Below, piece by piece: positions 16,885-25,769 of a DNA stretch of 64,000 nt. The notes below the pieces were generated by a model. It had not been told where the DNA came from and did no database searches. It saw only the letters and a program-made list of their open reading frames with translations. Every line of letters starts with the position of its first letter. The first letter of the stretch is position 1. This DNA is from Pseudomonadota bacterium (GTDB taxonomy: Bacteria; Pseudomonadota; Gammaproteobacteria; Pseudomonadales; Pseudohongiellaceae), in assembly GCA_027623555.1 (NCBI GenBank), contig JAQBSZ010000017.1, positions 28,213 through 92,212 of the forward strand, in the 5' to 3' direction. The translations under genes and the position numbers were made by a program.

Positions 16885-17005
16885 AGTCACATGCGAACCG
16901 AAGCGGTAGCTTCGCTAAGGCGGAACGACAACGCAGGGATGGGTTAGCTGGCAAACACTACCAGGGATGGTTTACGCTGCGACTTGCTAATATTTCATAA
17001 CAAAA

Positions 17006-17035
17006 AAAACGGCGATGATTGCTCATCGCCGTTTT
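17006..17035 (-). terminator. rho-independent terminator of the TonB receptor gene
   Basis: A 13-bp perfect inverted repeat (AAAACGGCGATGA at 17006-17018 with TCATCGCCGTTTT at 17023-17035), loop TTGC. Read on the minus strand it is followed by a run of eight T (complement of 17002-17009). It also has four T on the plus strand and may stop transcription from both sides. Confidence 0.88.
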
Positions 17036-17059
17036 CATAAAACTGAACTCAATCAGTAA

Positions 17060-20000
17060 TCAGAACTGCCACAACGCTCGAGCGTAGAGGCGTCGTCCAC
17101 GAGGATCGAAGACTGTCGCATCGTAGTTCAAGCCACCGACTTCACGGTAGGGAAGATCTTCATCGAATATATCCAGAACACCGGCTGTAAAGGTAGTGCT
17201 GCCCAGGTTGCCGTTATTCCAATCGTGGGTATAGCGGTACTGGATATCCCAGGTGCTGTAGCTGTCAATCTTCCTGGTCAGCAGCGATCTGACCAGATCA
17301 TTGCCAGTCTCAAAGGCAAAATCATAGGCCAGATCCTGGTAAGAACCGATGTGACGATTGATCACCGTGACGCCATGATTATCGCGCTGCCAGGAAAAAG
17401 TCAGGTTACCCTTGTTGTCCGGCAGTGAACGCACGTGCAGTCCATTTCCGGAAGTACCCGCCGCATCGGACTTACCGGTATCCAACAGGCCCAGTTCCAG
17501 ACCCGGTACACCGATCAGCTTGTACTGACGTACGTGGGTGAAATCCATGCTGGCACGGAAGCGGCCCCAGTCGTTATCCCAGGTGTAGCCCAGTTTCACG
17601 TCCACACCGTCTGCCTCGATCTCGCCGGCATTAATCGCCGCCAGGGTCAGGGTAATCAGGTTGGCACTGGTGGATCGAAATAAGCGGCTGATACCAATCC
17701 CTTCTGTTACGTCCTGGTACAGAGCTGGATTCACTACACAATTCAAACGCTCTGCCGAATCGACACCAAACTGTGCGGTGAGTGCATTGGGGTCACAGGG
17801 CACATCCAATACTGGTGCCGTAGTTGGAATCGAGTCATTCAGGATGTAGTTGTTCGGATCATCTCGAACGGCCAGGAACCTGTTGATTTCAGGTTGTACC
17901 GCCGAGATACCCGGTTCGGGTAATACCCTGTCGGATACCTCGAAGCGCCATACATCCGCTTGTACACTCAGGCCTTCCAATCGACCACCCGGTGTCCAGA
18001 TAGCTCCAATACTGTAAGTATCAGCAGATTCGTTACCCACGTTTGGCGCCGGGCCTCCCAGGGTAAAGGTCTGCTCCACTTCGCCATTTTCCGGCGTCGG
18101 GTCAAGTAAGCCGGCTCGAACTGCCTGATTGGAGATTGGATCCCTGAACACGATGCTGCCCGCTTCCAGGCCCTCTTCCACGATACCGATGTTCGGCGCG
18201 CGGAAAGACTCTGACCAGGAACCACGCAGCAGGATGTCTTCCGTCGGACGCCAGCTCAGGGCCACCTTCGGTGAAAGTTCACCGCCGATATTGCCGCCGT
18301 AATCTTCATAACGCAGAGCCACCTGGCTTTCTATGTTCTCCCAAAATGGCAAGGACATCTCGACGAATACCGCCTTGACAGTCCGCTCATGGTCGAAATT
18401 GAAGATACAGTTCGAGCACTCAAAGTTATTGGCGACATAGTGAAATTTATTCGGAACACCGTTGGCATCGTATCCCAGGATCCGGTCTTGCAGACCCGGG
18501 AAGTTCAGCGCTGGTGCTTTCGAGGTGGCATCACGCTGTCGGTACTGTGCCCCGAGCGCGATGGCCGCGGTGCCGCCACGCATGTCGAACAGCTCGCCAC
18601 CAACTACGGCGTCGAGCACCGCCAGCGTGTTGCGCTTATCGGCTCTGAGTACCGTTTCATTTATCCAGGCCATCAACTCAGGCGAGTTCGCCACATTGGG
18701 ATTAGAGAACTGAGTCAAGAACGGATTATAGAACTGACAGCCACCCTGCCCCTGGTTGTTACTGGTCAGCGCGTAGGACAGACTCTCGCGGGTGGTTAAT
18801 ACATAACCCGGGAAGAAGGTCTGGGTGTAACCATTACCGAAGAACTGCCAGGCCTGGGGTACGGCGCCGCCAAAGGGTCCCTTCTGGTGCTGCCAGTCGA
18901 AATCCGGCACCCCGTTCGGTGTACAGTTGGGGCCGCCCAATCCATTCGCTGCCAGCTCGGTGCGCTCGCGGTTAAAGGTCTGGTAGGTCTGCTCGTTACT
19001 GGATTGACTCCAGGAGATTCCCACATCGTAATTCCAGGGCCGATCGCGGTAGGTGAAATCACCCCGCAAGCCAGCCTGCACCAGACTCGATTCTGAGGTA
19101 TTGAAGTTGGAACGTTTACCGTTTCTGGGAATGCCGTCGCGGGGATTCGCCAGATAGGTCACGTTGATACCCCCATTTGCCAGAGCGACTGGCGCATTGG
19201 GAATATCCGCCGCGGTGGGACGGGTCAGACCGATGTTGGGTGCGAACCAGCCCAATTCCGTAGTCTGGCCAATGGCATTGAAGCCGAAGGCTGGATTACG
19301 GGTATAGGCACCCGGAGTCGCCAGTACCACGGTGGGTCCACGAGTCTGGCTGGAACCACCGGTGTTATTCAGGCCGCCACCTTCGAGAAAGATTTCATTC
19401 TCCATGTAGTTGGCGAACGCATAGAATTCTGCCGCCTCACTGAAGGTATGGTCGAAGGCCGCTGCAAAGCTGGTACGTTCGGTGTCTCTTTCGAGAAAAT
19501 TAAAGCGCGCCACGTCTTCCCGGCAGGCACCGCTGCGTTCACCGCGCTGCTCTCTGAGACTACCTTCAAACATTGGGATACCCTCAGCAGTGAGGGTTGA
19601 TGAACACAGCGGATCGCGATAGACGTTATCGCCATCGCCACCCTGGGACAGGTTATAGGCGATAATATCGTTGGCTACATAGGCTGGATTGACATTGGCA
19701 CCGAAAGAAGCCAGATCGATGGCATTGCCGATTGAGGAGGTAGTCCCCAGGAACTGGGAATTTTCATCGATGTGATTGCCATCGGTAACAAAGACCTTGT
19801 CCCGCTCGAAGCGTTCGGCGGAGACCACGAAGTGGGTGTCGCCGTTATCGCTGGACCAGCCCCAGATGCCGCTGAGGGTCTGATCAAAAGCTGAACCTGC
19901 TGCTTCGACACCCTGGATGTCAGCGTATAGCTCCAGACCTTCGAAGTCGGTGCGCATGATCACGTTGACCACACCAGCCACGGCATCCGCACCATAAAGG

Positions 20001-20470
20001 GCTGAGCCACCGTCAGTGAGAATTTCGATGCGATCGGTCATCACGATCGGAATCGCATTAATATCGACGAACTCGCCGCCATTGTTGGTGGTGGCTGCAT
20101 AGGGTGAAACTCGCTTGCCGTTAATCAACGTCAAGGTTGAGTTTTCACCAAGGTTTCTAAGGTTTACCTGTGCGGTTCCTTCGACTTGGGAACGCTCACC
20201 GGAACTTGAGTTGGTAAATGAACCGGAGTTCACCTCCAGGTTCTTGATCACGTCCCAGATGATTGCGGCACCCTGTGCCTCAATGCTCTCGCGGTCCACG
20301 ATCTGTACCGGAGAGGGAGCATCCAGCGGGGTTCCGCGGATGAATGACCCAGTAACAACGACTTCTTCAATATCAGCGTCGTCTTGCTGAGCGGCTAGTG
20401 GTAAAGACAGGCCAGCGAGTATTACCCCAAGGGTAATGGCTTTACGCCTGCTAGGAAATTTTTTGCGCAT
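17060..20470 (-). CDS. TonB-dependent outer-membrane receptor
   Basis: A 1136-residue protein with a signal peptide cleaved after LPLAAQ. A TonB-box-like EEVVVTGSFIRG is followed by the plug domain (PVQIVDRESIEAQG, VNLRNLGENSTLTLINGKRV, GGSALYGADAVAGVVNVIMR). The C-terminal beta barrel ends in aromatic LYARALWQF. It is larger than siderophore receptors and resembles receptors of marine gammaproteobacteria for peptides, glycans or lipids; the ligand is unknown. It faces away from the LLM/VOC/S9 peptidase genes. A peptide ligand would fit the downstream S9 peptidase, but that is speculation. AGGGGAG precedes the ATG. Confidence 0.93.
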   Translation of the reverse strand: MRKKFPSRRKAITLGVILAGLSLPLAAQQDDADIEEVVVTGSFIRGTPLDAPSPVQIVDRESIEAQGAAIIWDVIKNLEVNSGSFTNSSSGERSQVEGTAQVNLRNLGENSTLTLINGKRVSPYAATTNNGGEFVDINAIPIVMTDRIEILTDGGSALYGADAVAGVVNVIMRTDFEGLELYADIQGVEAAGSAFDQTLSGIWGWSSDNGDTHFVVSAERFERDKVFVTDGNHIDENSQFLGTTSSIGNAIDLASFGANVNPAYVANDIIAYNLSQGGDGDNVYRDPLCSSTLTAEGIPMFEGSLREQRGERSGACREDVARFNFLERDTERTSFAAAFDHTFSEAAEFYAFANYMENEIFLEGGGLNNTGGSSQTRGPTVVLATPGAYTRNPAFGFNAIGQTTELGWFAPNIGLTRPTAADIPNAPVALANGGINVTYLANPRDGIPRNGKRSNFNTSESSLVQAGLRGDFTYRDRPWNYDVGISWSQSSNEQTYQTFNRERTELAANGLGGPNCTPNGVPDFDWQHQKGPFGGAVPQAWQFFGNGYTQTFFPGYVLTTRESLSYALTSNNQGQGGCQFYNPFLTQFSNPNVANSPELMAWINETVLRADKRNTLAVLDAVVGGELFDMRGGTAAIALGAQYRQRDATSKAPALNFPGLQDRILGYDANGVPNKFHYVANNFECSNCIFNFDHERTVKAVFVEMSLPFWENIESQVALRYEDYGGNIGGELSPKVALSWRPTEDILLRGSWSESFRAPNIGIVEEGLEAGSIVFRDPISNQAVRAGLLDPTPENGEVEQTFTLGGPAPNVGNESADTYSIGAIWTPGGRLEGLSVQADVWRFEVSDRVLPEPGISAVQPEINRFLAVRDDPNNYILNDSIPTTAPVLDVPCDPNALTAQFGVDSAERLNCVVNPALYQDVTEGIGISRLFRSTSANLITLTLAAINAGEIEADGVDVKLGYTWDNDWGRFRASMDFTHVRQYKLIGVPGLELGLLDTGKSDAAGTSGNGLHVRSLPDNKGNLTFSWQRDNHGVTVINRHIGSYQDLAYDFAFETGNDLVRSLLTRKIDSYSTWDIQYRYTHDWNNGNLGSTTFTAGVLDIFDEDLPYREVGGLNYDATVFDPRGRRLYARALWQF

Positions 20471-20770
20471 GTTTCTCCCCTTTCTTATGTATTGTAGGTA
20501 GTTCTAAAATTCACCTTTCGTCTTAAAACAGCACCGACTGTTCAACAGAATCAGATCCGGAACCGGGATGAAAAATATCACAAAAATCGCACTAAGGCAG
20601 GGAATATGGCTGGTTTGGACATCCGTGTTACCATCCTTCCCAAATCGCGACCCAGAGTATCTTCATTCTTTTCAGTTCCGGATCTATGCCGTACATAGTC
20701 AGTCAAGGCGAACAATATCAGACTATCAATCCTAGACCAATCACCAATTAAGCAAGGTGGCGATGCCGCG

Positions 20771-21709
20771 ATGGCTCTACAGGAAACCGTACAACTGGCG
20801 CGGCTTGCAGACGATTTGGGCTACCATCGTTTCTGGGTGGCCGAGCACCATGCCTCCGATGCCCTGGCGGGTTGTTCACCGGAAGTCTTGCTGGGTCGCC
20901 TGGGTGCAGAGACCAGCAATATCCGCATTGGGTCGGGGGGCGTTATGCTGCCCCACTACAGCCCCTACAAAGTGGCTGAGAATTTCAAATTGCTGCAAAC
21001 ACTCTACCCCAACCGGGTCGATCTCGGCATAGGTAGAGCTCCAGGTACCGACCCCTTTACTGCCGCTGCTCTGCGTTACGGTTCACGCGTAGGACCCGAG
21101 CACTTCCCGAACATGGTCGCCGACCTGCAGGCCCTGCTTAATGACAGCGACCCACTCACTCCAGGGATGGAACAGGCGCGTGCCTTTCCTAAAGTAAGCC
21201 CACCGCCACAACTGTGGATGTTGGGATCCAGCGAAGACAGTGCGCTGTTCGCTGCTCGGGCCGGACTACCTTATAACTTCGCCTATTTCATCAATCCAAA
21301 GATACGGACAGATATATTTGACCTCTATCGGCAGCGCTTTCAACCAGGACCTGAATTCCAGCTTCCCCGTACCTGCCTCACGGTATTTTGTATCTGTGCC
21401 GAAACTGAAAAAGAGGCACTGGAACTCTCCCGCAGTCGAGACCTGTGGTTTCTGCGCTTGCTGAGGGGTAATCCCGGTCCCTTTCCTGGCGTCCAGGAGG
21501 CCTCAGATTACGATTACTCGGCAGGTGAACTCGCTGCCATAGCTGACAATCGCGACCGATGTGCGGTCGGGACTCCTGAGCTGGTGCGGGAGAAGCTAAT
21601 GGGCTGGGTGGAGAGTTTTCAACTGGACGAACTCATGGTCATTACCATTACCCACAACCCGGAAGCTCGACGCCGATCCTACGAAATGCTGATGAGAGTC
21701 TGGGGGTAG
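20771..21709 (+). CDS. LLM-class flavin-dependent oxidoreductase, normal start codon missing
   Basis: 312 residues from ATG 20771. It belongs to the bacterial-luciferase-like monooxygenase class (ALQETVQLARLADDLGYHRFWVAEHH, SGGVMLPHYSPYKVAENF, DLGIGRAPGTDP, CAVGTPELVREKL). Family members begin about 18 residues earlier with M-(R/K)-L-S-I-L-D-Q-S-P-I. Exactly that sequence is encoded in frame from 20720, but the expected Met codon at 20717-20719 is ATC, and an in-frame TAG lies at 20696. AAGGCG stands eight bases before the ATC. Either the gene starts at a rare AUC, or translation starts at ATG 20771 and loses the first barrel strand, or it is degenerate. Confidence 0.8.
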   Translation: MALQETVQLARLADDLGYHRFWVAEHHASDALAGCSPEVLLGRLGAETSNIRIGSGGVMLPHYSPYKVAENFKLLQTLYPNRVDLGIGRAPGTDPFTAAALRYGSRVGPEHFPNMVADLQALLNDSDPLTPGMEQARAFPKVSPPPQLWMLGSSEDSALFAARAGLPYNFAYFINPKIRTDIFDLYRQRFQPGPEFQLPRTCLTVFCICAETEKEALELSRSRDLWFLRLLRGNPGPFPGVQEASDYDYSAGELAAIADNRDRCAVGTPELVREKLMGWVESFQLDELMVITITHNPEARRRSYEMLMRVWG

Positions 21710-21782
21710 TCCTGCGCGTTGTGGACTCTCCCACACAGAGTCATTATCCTAGCCGTTAACTACAACTTCAGGAGAAACAATC

Positions 21783-22583
21783 GTGAAAGTTTCTACCAGC
21801 CTTTTGCTGCTGACTATGCTGTCCACTCCAGCCCTGGGACAACTTGCCACCCCCAACGAAAACGGGCTCACCTATGGCCATGTCCATCTGAATGTAACGG
21901 ATATGGAAGAACACAAACGCATCTGGGTTGAACACTTCAATGCAACCATAGTGGAGCGTGGCCCGCTGACTGTTGCCAAAATGCCCAACATGCTGGTCGC
22001 CCTGACTCAACATGAACCCACTATGGGGATGCGCGAGACTCGCATGGATCATTTCGGCTTTAAGGTCAGGCACATGGATAAGTTTCTGGACAAATGGCGA
22101 GCCGATGGCCTGGAAGTTGGGCGCATCTTCCCTGGCGCCGAAGGTCAGACCAATGCCTACGTCATGCTGCCGGGCGGTGTTTATGTAGAGATGCAGGAAG
22201 ACCAGGGATTACAAGCGGAAATCACCGGCTACCATGTGCACTTCTTCACCGAAAACCATGAAGCGTTGTTGGCATGGTATACCGAGATGTTCAACCTTGA
22301 AGTCAGGCCTCGTGGCAGTATCCCGACTTCAACCAATGTTCCAGGCATGAATCTCAGTTTCGCAGGCGCTAACGGCAGCCGCAAACCAACTCGAGGTTCT
22401 GCTATCGACCATATCGGATTCGAGGTCGACAATCTGGAAGCCTTTTGCCGCGAATTGGAAGCAAAGGGCGTGGTGTTCGATGTGCCTTATCGAGAGATTC
22501 CTGCCATCGGATTAAACATAGCCTATTTCACCGATCCGGCGGGCGTTTATGTTGAGCTGACCGAAGGATATGACGAATACTAA
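21783..22583 (+). CDS. exported two-domain VOC protein
   Basis: A 266-residue protein starting at GTG 21783 behind AGGAG. A signal peptide ends near STPALGQ. Two vicinal-oxygen-chelate modules follow: residues about 28-140 (YGHVHLNVTDMEEHKRIWVEHFNA, closing GVYVEMQED) and 145-265 (YHVHFFTENHEALLAWYTEMF, closing DPAGVYVELTEGYDEY). The second keeps His and Glu at metal positions. The exported location is unusual for a glyoxalase or dioxygenase. Substrate unknown. It is followed within nine bases by the DUF2306 gene. Confidence 0.85.
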   Translation: MKVSTSLLLLTMLSTPALGQLATPNENGLTYGHVHLNVTDMEEHKRIWVEHFNATIVERGPLTVAKMPNMLVALTQHEPTMGMRETRMDHFGFKVRHMDKFLDKWRADGLEVGRIFPGAEGQTNAYVMLPGGVYVEMQEDQGLQAEITGYHVHFFTENHEALLAWYTEMFNLEVRPRGSIPTSTNVPGMNLSFAGANGSRKPTRGSAIDHIGFEVDNLEAFCRELEAKGVVFDVPYREIPAIGLNIAYFTDPAGVYVELTEGYDEY

Positions 22584-22591
22584 AGCGTTTT

Positions 22592-23233
22592 ATGAAAGCT
22601 GAATCTGTCCTTGCATGGATTGTCGGATTTCTCGCACTCGCCGGGATAGGCGGGGCGTTTTTTTTCTTGTCGACGGGCGGGAACAACGAAGGTTTTGCCG
22701 AATTTCCAACGATCACCAATCTGCATGTTATACCTGGCGCTGTCTATCTGGCTCTCGCTCCCTTTCAATTCTCCAGCACCATCCGCGATAGAAATCGGAG
22801 TTATCATCGTTGGGCCGGCAGACTGCTTAGCAGTATCGCGTTAGTCGCCGGAGCCGGCGCCTTGTTTCTGGGCGTAATTATTCCTTTTTCTGGCCTTGCG
22901 GAGCAGATCGTTACTGGTTTTTTCGGCACTGTATTCTTAATCGCTACGGTGAAAGGCTTCACCTGTGCCCGGGCCGGAAACTTTACGACTCATCGCGAAT
23001 GGATGATGCGTGCTTTCGCCATTGCACTGAGCATCGCCACCATGCGCCTGATCTTCGTCCCGACTCTGATAATTATTGGCAACCCGACTCGCGAGGAAGC
23101 CGAATTCTATTCTATTACCTCTTTCACTATCGCCTTTATCCTCCATAGCGGCTTCGCCGAATACTGGATTCGCCGCACTAGAACAAAATCGAGTAGCAGC
23201 AACGTCCCAAAGCCCGCCTATACTGCAAGCTGA
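22592..23233 (+). CDS. DUF2306 membrane protein
   Basis: A 213-residue protein with about six membrane helices. It matches the DUF2306 pattern: HVIPGAVYLALAPFQFSSTIRDR, YHRWAGRLL and THREWMMRAFAIALSIATMRL. The conserved histidines (His in LHVIPG, YHRWAGR and THREW) lie at membrane edges and could bind haem or metal, but the function is unknown. It lies between the VOC protein and the S9 peptidase with short gaps (8 and 14 bases), so the three are likely one transcript. Confidence 0.82.
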   Translation: MKAESVLAWIVGFLALAGIGGAFFFLSTGGNNEGFAEFPTITNLHVIPGAVYLALAPFQFSSTIRDRNRSYHRWAGRLLSSIALVAGAGALFLGVIIPFSGLAEQIVTGFFGTVFLIATVKGFTCARAGNFTTHREWMMRAFAIALSIATMRLIFVPTLIIIGNPTREEAEFYSITSFTIAFILHSGFAEYWIRRTRTKSSSSNVPKPAYTAS

Positions 23234-23247
23234 ATCGGAGATCGAAA

Positions 23248-25698
23248 ATGACGCGTCCAACAATTGCCGCCGTGATATGCCTCTTCTTCTCAGGTGCAGC
23301 GACCTCTCAGTCAATTACCCTGGAACAGATCATGGCAGATCCAGACTGGATCGGCCGCGAACCTCAGCAATCCTACTGGGCTGATGACAGCCGTTCCGTC
23401 TATTTTGTCCAGAAACGCGCCGGCGTCGAGCAAACCGATCTGTTTGAGGTGGATCTCGATGGTGACAATCTCCGCCAGGTGGAACCGGAAGGAATGGCGC
23501 GCATCGATGTAGCGGACAGAACCCTTTCTCCAAATCGTAGATTGAAGGCGTACGCGAGGGCCGGCGATATCTTCGTGAAAAACCTCCGCAGCGGTGACAT
23601 CAGTCAACTAACGCGTACCGCTGCGGCAGAAAGCGACCCGGTCTTTTCCGCCGATAGCCGCCGAGTCATCTTCACTCGCGATAATACAATCTTTGTTCGC
23701 GATCTGGAGACTGGCCTGGAGTACCAGCCAGCCGATCTTAGATTGGCGGAGTCGCCAGCGGAGGAAGACGAGAAAGATTTTCTTGCAGAGCAACAACTCC
23801 GCTTGTTCGACATTATAAGATTGCAAGAGGAGCGGGAAGACCGGGAAGAAACCTTCGCGAACGAACAGCAGGAGCAGGATCCCTCTCGTGTGGCGCTTCC
23901 TTACTACCTGGGTGAAAACAAGGAGATTATTACTGCCAATCTTTCCCCCAACGAAAACTGGTTAATCATCGCGTTGCGAGACAGCACTGAAGAGGATACT
24001 GGTAAGGCCGGGACCATGCCCAACTATGTGACGGCTTCCGGGTATATTGAAAACAGCGAAGTGCGTACCCGCGTGGGCACGACTGATTTTGCTGACCAGG
24101 AACTCTATCTGTTCGACCTCGATGCGCACCAGTTTGCCCAGCTCGAGTTGTCCGAACTTCCGGGTCGTCAGGACGACCCGCTCGCCGAGCTACTGGAAAA
24201 CGTCTCGGAGCAGGTCGATTCTCAGAGCGACAAACCTGAGGAGAAGGGTCCGCGAGAGATTCAATTCACTGGCATGCGCTGGTCGCCGGATGGGAATAGA
24301 CTGCTGTTTCAGGCTATTAGCCGCGATAACAAGGACCGCTGGTTGCTGAGCCTGGATATTCAGAATTTGCAATTCACTCGGGATGAGAATGAAGCGGACG
24401 AGGCAGATGACCAGGACAACAGCCGCATGGACAAGCTGGGACTGAATTCGCCGCACTTTAGCCTGGTGCATCACAATTACGATCCTGCCTGGATTAATCG
24501 TCAGTTCATTACGGCCGATTGGCTTCCTGACAACCGCTCTATCTACTTTTTATCTGAGACTGATGGCTACGGTCATCTTTATGTGCATTCAGAAGACGCG
24601 ACCAGGCAACTCACGAAAGGCAGCTATGAAGTCAGGGATCTCACGGTAAGCGAAGATGGGGAGCAGATTTACTTTCGCGCCAATCGCCTGGATCCCACGA
24701 TTTACGAGATAAATCGCTTAACACTCGATAGCGGGCAAATTCAACAACTCACCGAATTGGGCGGCATGAACGATTACCGCCTGTCACCGGATGAATCCAA
24801 ACTCCTGGTAATCCACAGCGAAGCCAGGCAACCGCCAGAGCTCTATATTCAGAATGCTCGCCCCGGAGCCGACGCAAAGCGCATCACCGATACCATCAGT
24901 GCGGCGTTCAAGGCGGTCGACTGGTCCACTCCGGAATACGTCGCCGTCCCCTCGTCCTATGCAGACGCGCCAATCCATTCGCGAGTCTACACCCTGCAAG
25001 ACTCCAGCACATCGCGTCCCGCCGTCGTCTTTATTCATGGCGCTGGCTATCTACAGAATGCGCACCGCGGCTGGTCTGGCTACTTCCGGGAATTCATGTT
25101 CCACAGCTTCCTCGTGCAACAGGGCTTCGTTGTTCTCGACATGGACTACCGGGCATCGAGTGGCTACGGGCGAGACTGGCGCACGGCGATCTACCAGCAG
25201 ATGGGCACGCCAGAAGTACAGGACCTGGCCGACGGAGTGAACTGGTTAGTCGCTAACAGGAATGTCGATCGCAGCAAGGTCTGCACCTATGGCGGTTCTT
25301 ACGGTGGATTCCTGACACTGATGGCGCTGTTTAACGCACCTGACTTGTTTGCCTGTGGCGCTGCCCTGCGTCCAGTCACTGACTGGGCTGCCTACAATCA
25401 TGGTTACACCTCCAACATTCTGAACATCCCGGAGATTGATCCTTCCGCTTACCAGCGCAGCTCCCCAATCGAGTTTGCCGAAGGGCTCAACAAGCCTCTG
25501 CTGATAGCGCACGGCATGCAGGATGATAATGTGTTTTTCCAGGACTCGGTGCGACTGGTGCAGCGCCTAATTGAACTGGAAAAGGAAAACTGGGAGCTGG
25601 CGATCTATCCTATCGAAGCCCATGGCTTTACAGAGCCCAGCAGCTGGCTGGATGAGTATCGGCGGATCTATAAACTGTTCCAGGAAACACTGCAGTAG
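23248..25698 (+). CDS. exported S9-family (prolyl oligopeptidase/DPP-like) serine peptidase
   Basis: An 816-residue peptidase. A signal peptide (cleavage near GAATSQS) precedes a beta-propeller of about residues 30-580 with repeated WSPDGNRLLFQ-type blades. An alpha/beta-hydrolase domain follows with nucleophile Ser684 in GGSYGG, Asp759 in HGMQDDNV and His792 in EAHGF. An acidic, glutamate-rich insertion lies around residues 170-210. It would remove dipeptides or cut short proline-containing peptides in the periplasm. GGAG precedes the ATG. Adjacent TldD/TldE-like genes suggest a peptide-degrading locus. Confidence 0.92.
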   Translation: MTRPTIAAVICLFFSGAATSQSITLEQIMADPDWIGREPQQSYWADDSRSVYFVQKRAGVEQTDLFEVDLDGDNLRQVEPEGMARIDVADRTLSPNRRLKAYARAGDIFVKNLRSGDISQLTRTAAAESDPVFSADSRRVIFTRDNTIFVRDLETGLEYQPADLRLAESPAEEDEKDFLAEQQLRLFDIIRLQEEREDREETFANEQQEQDPSRVALPYYLGENKEIITANLSPNENWLIIALRDSTEEDTGKAGTMPNYVTASGYIENSEVRTRVGTTDFADQELYLFDLDAHQFAQLELSELPGRQDDPLAELLENVSEQVDSQSDKPEEKGPREIQFTGMRWSPDGNRLLFQAISRDNKDRWLLSLDIQNLQFTRDENEADEADDQDNSRMDKLGLNSPHFSLVHHNYDPAWINRQFITADWLPDNRSIYFLSETDGYGHLYVHSEDATRQLTKGSYEVRDLTVSEDGEQIYFRANRLDPTIYEINRLTLDSGQIQQLTELGGMNDYRLSPDESKLLVIHSEARQPPELYIQNARPGADAKRITDTISAAFKAVDWSTPEYVAVPSSYADAPIHSRVYTLQDSSTSRPAVVFIHGAGYLQNAHRGWSGYFREFMFHSFLVQQGFVVLDMDYRASSGYGRDWRTAIYQQMGTPEVQDLADGVNWLVANRNVDRSKVCTYGGSYGGFLTLMALFNAPDLFACGAALRPVTDWAAYNHGYTSNILNIPEIDPSAYQRSSPIEFAEGLNKPLLIAHGMQDDNVFFQDSVRLVQRLIELEKENWELAIYPIEAHGFTEPSSWLDEYRRIYKLFQETLQ

Positions 25699-25769
25699 TA
25701 CCACACGGCTCGATTGGAAAAAACCGGCGTGTACGTTATGCTGGGCCGACAATAACAAGATGCAATACT

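Noticed and set aside
18389..18799. 136-residue frame opposite the TonB receptor
   Set aside because: A shadow of the receptor coding strand with no ribosome-binding site or recognisable domain. The same holds for the other frames opposite long genes.
21724..21742. Terminator after the LLM gene
   Set aside because: GACTCT/AGAGTC is only six base pairs and no T tract follows.
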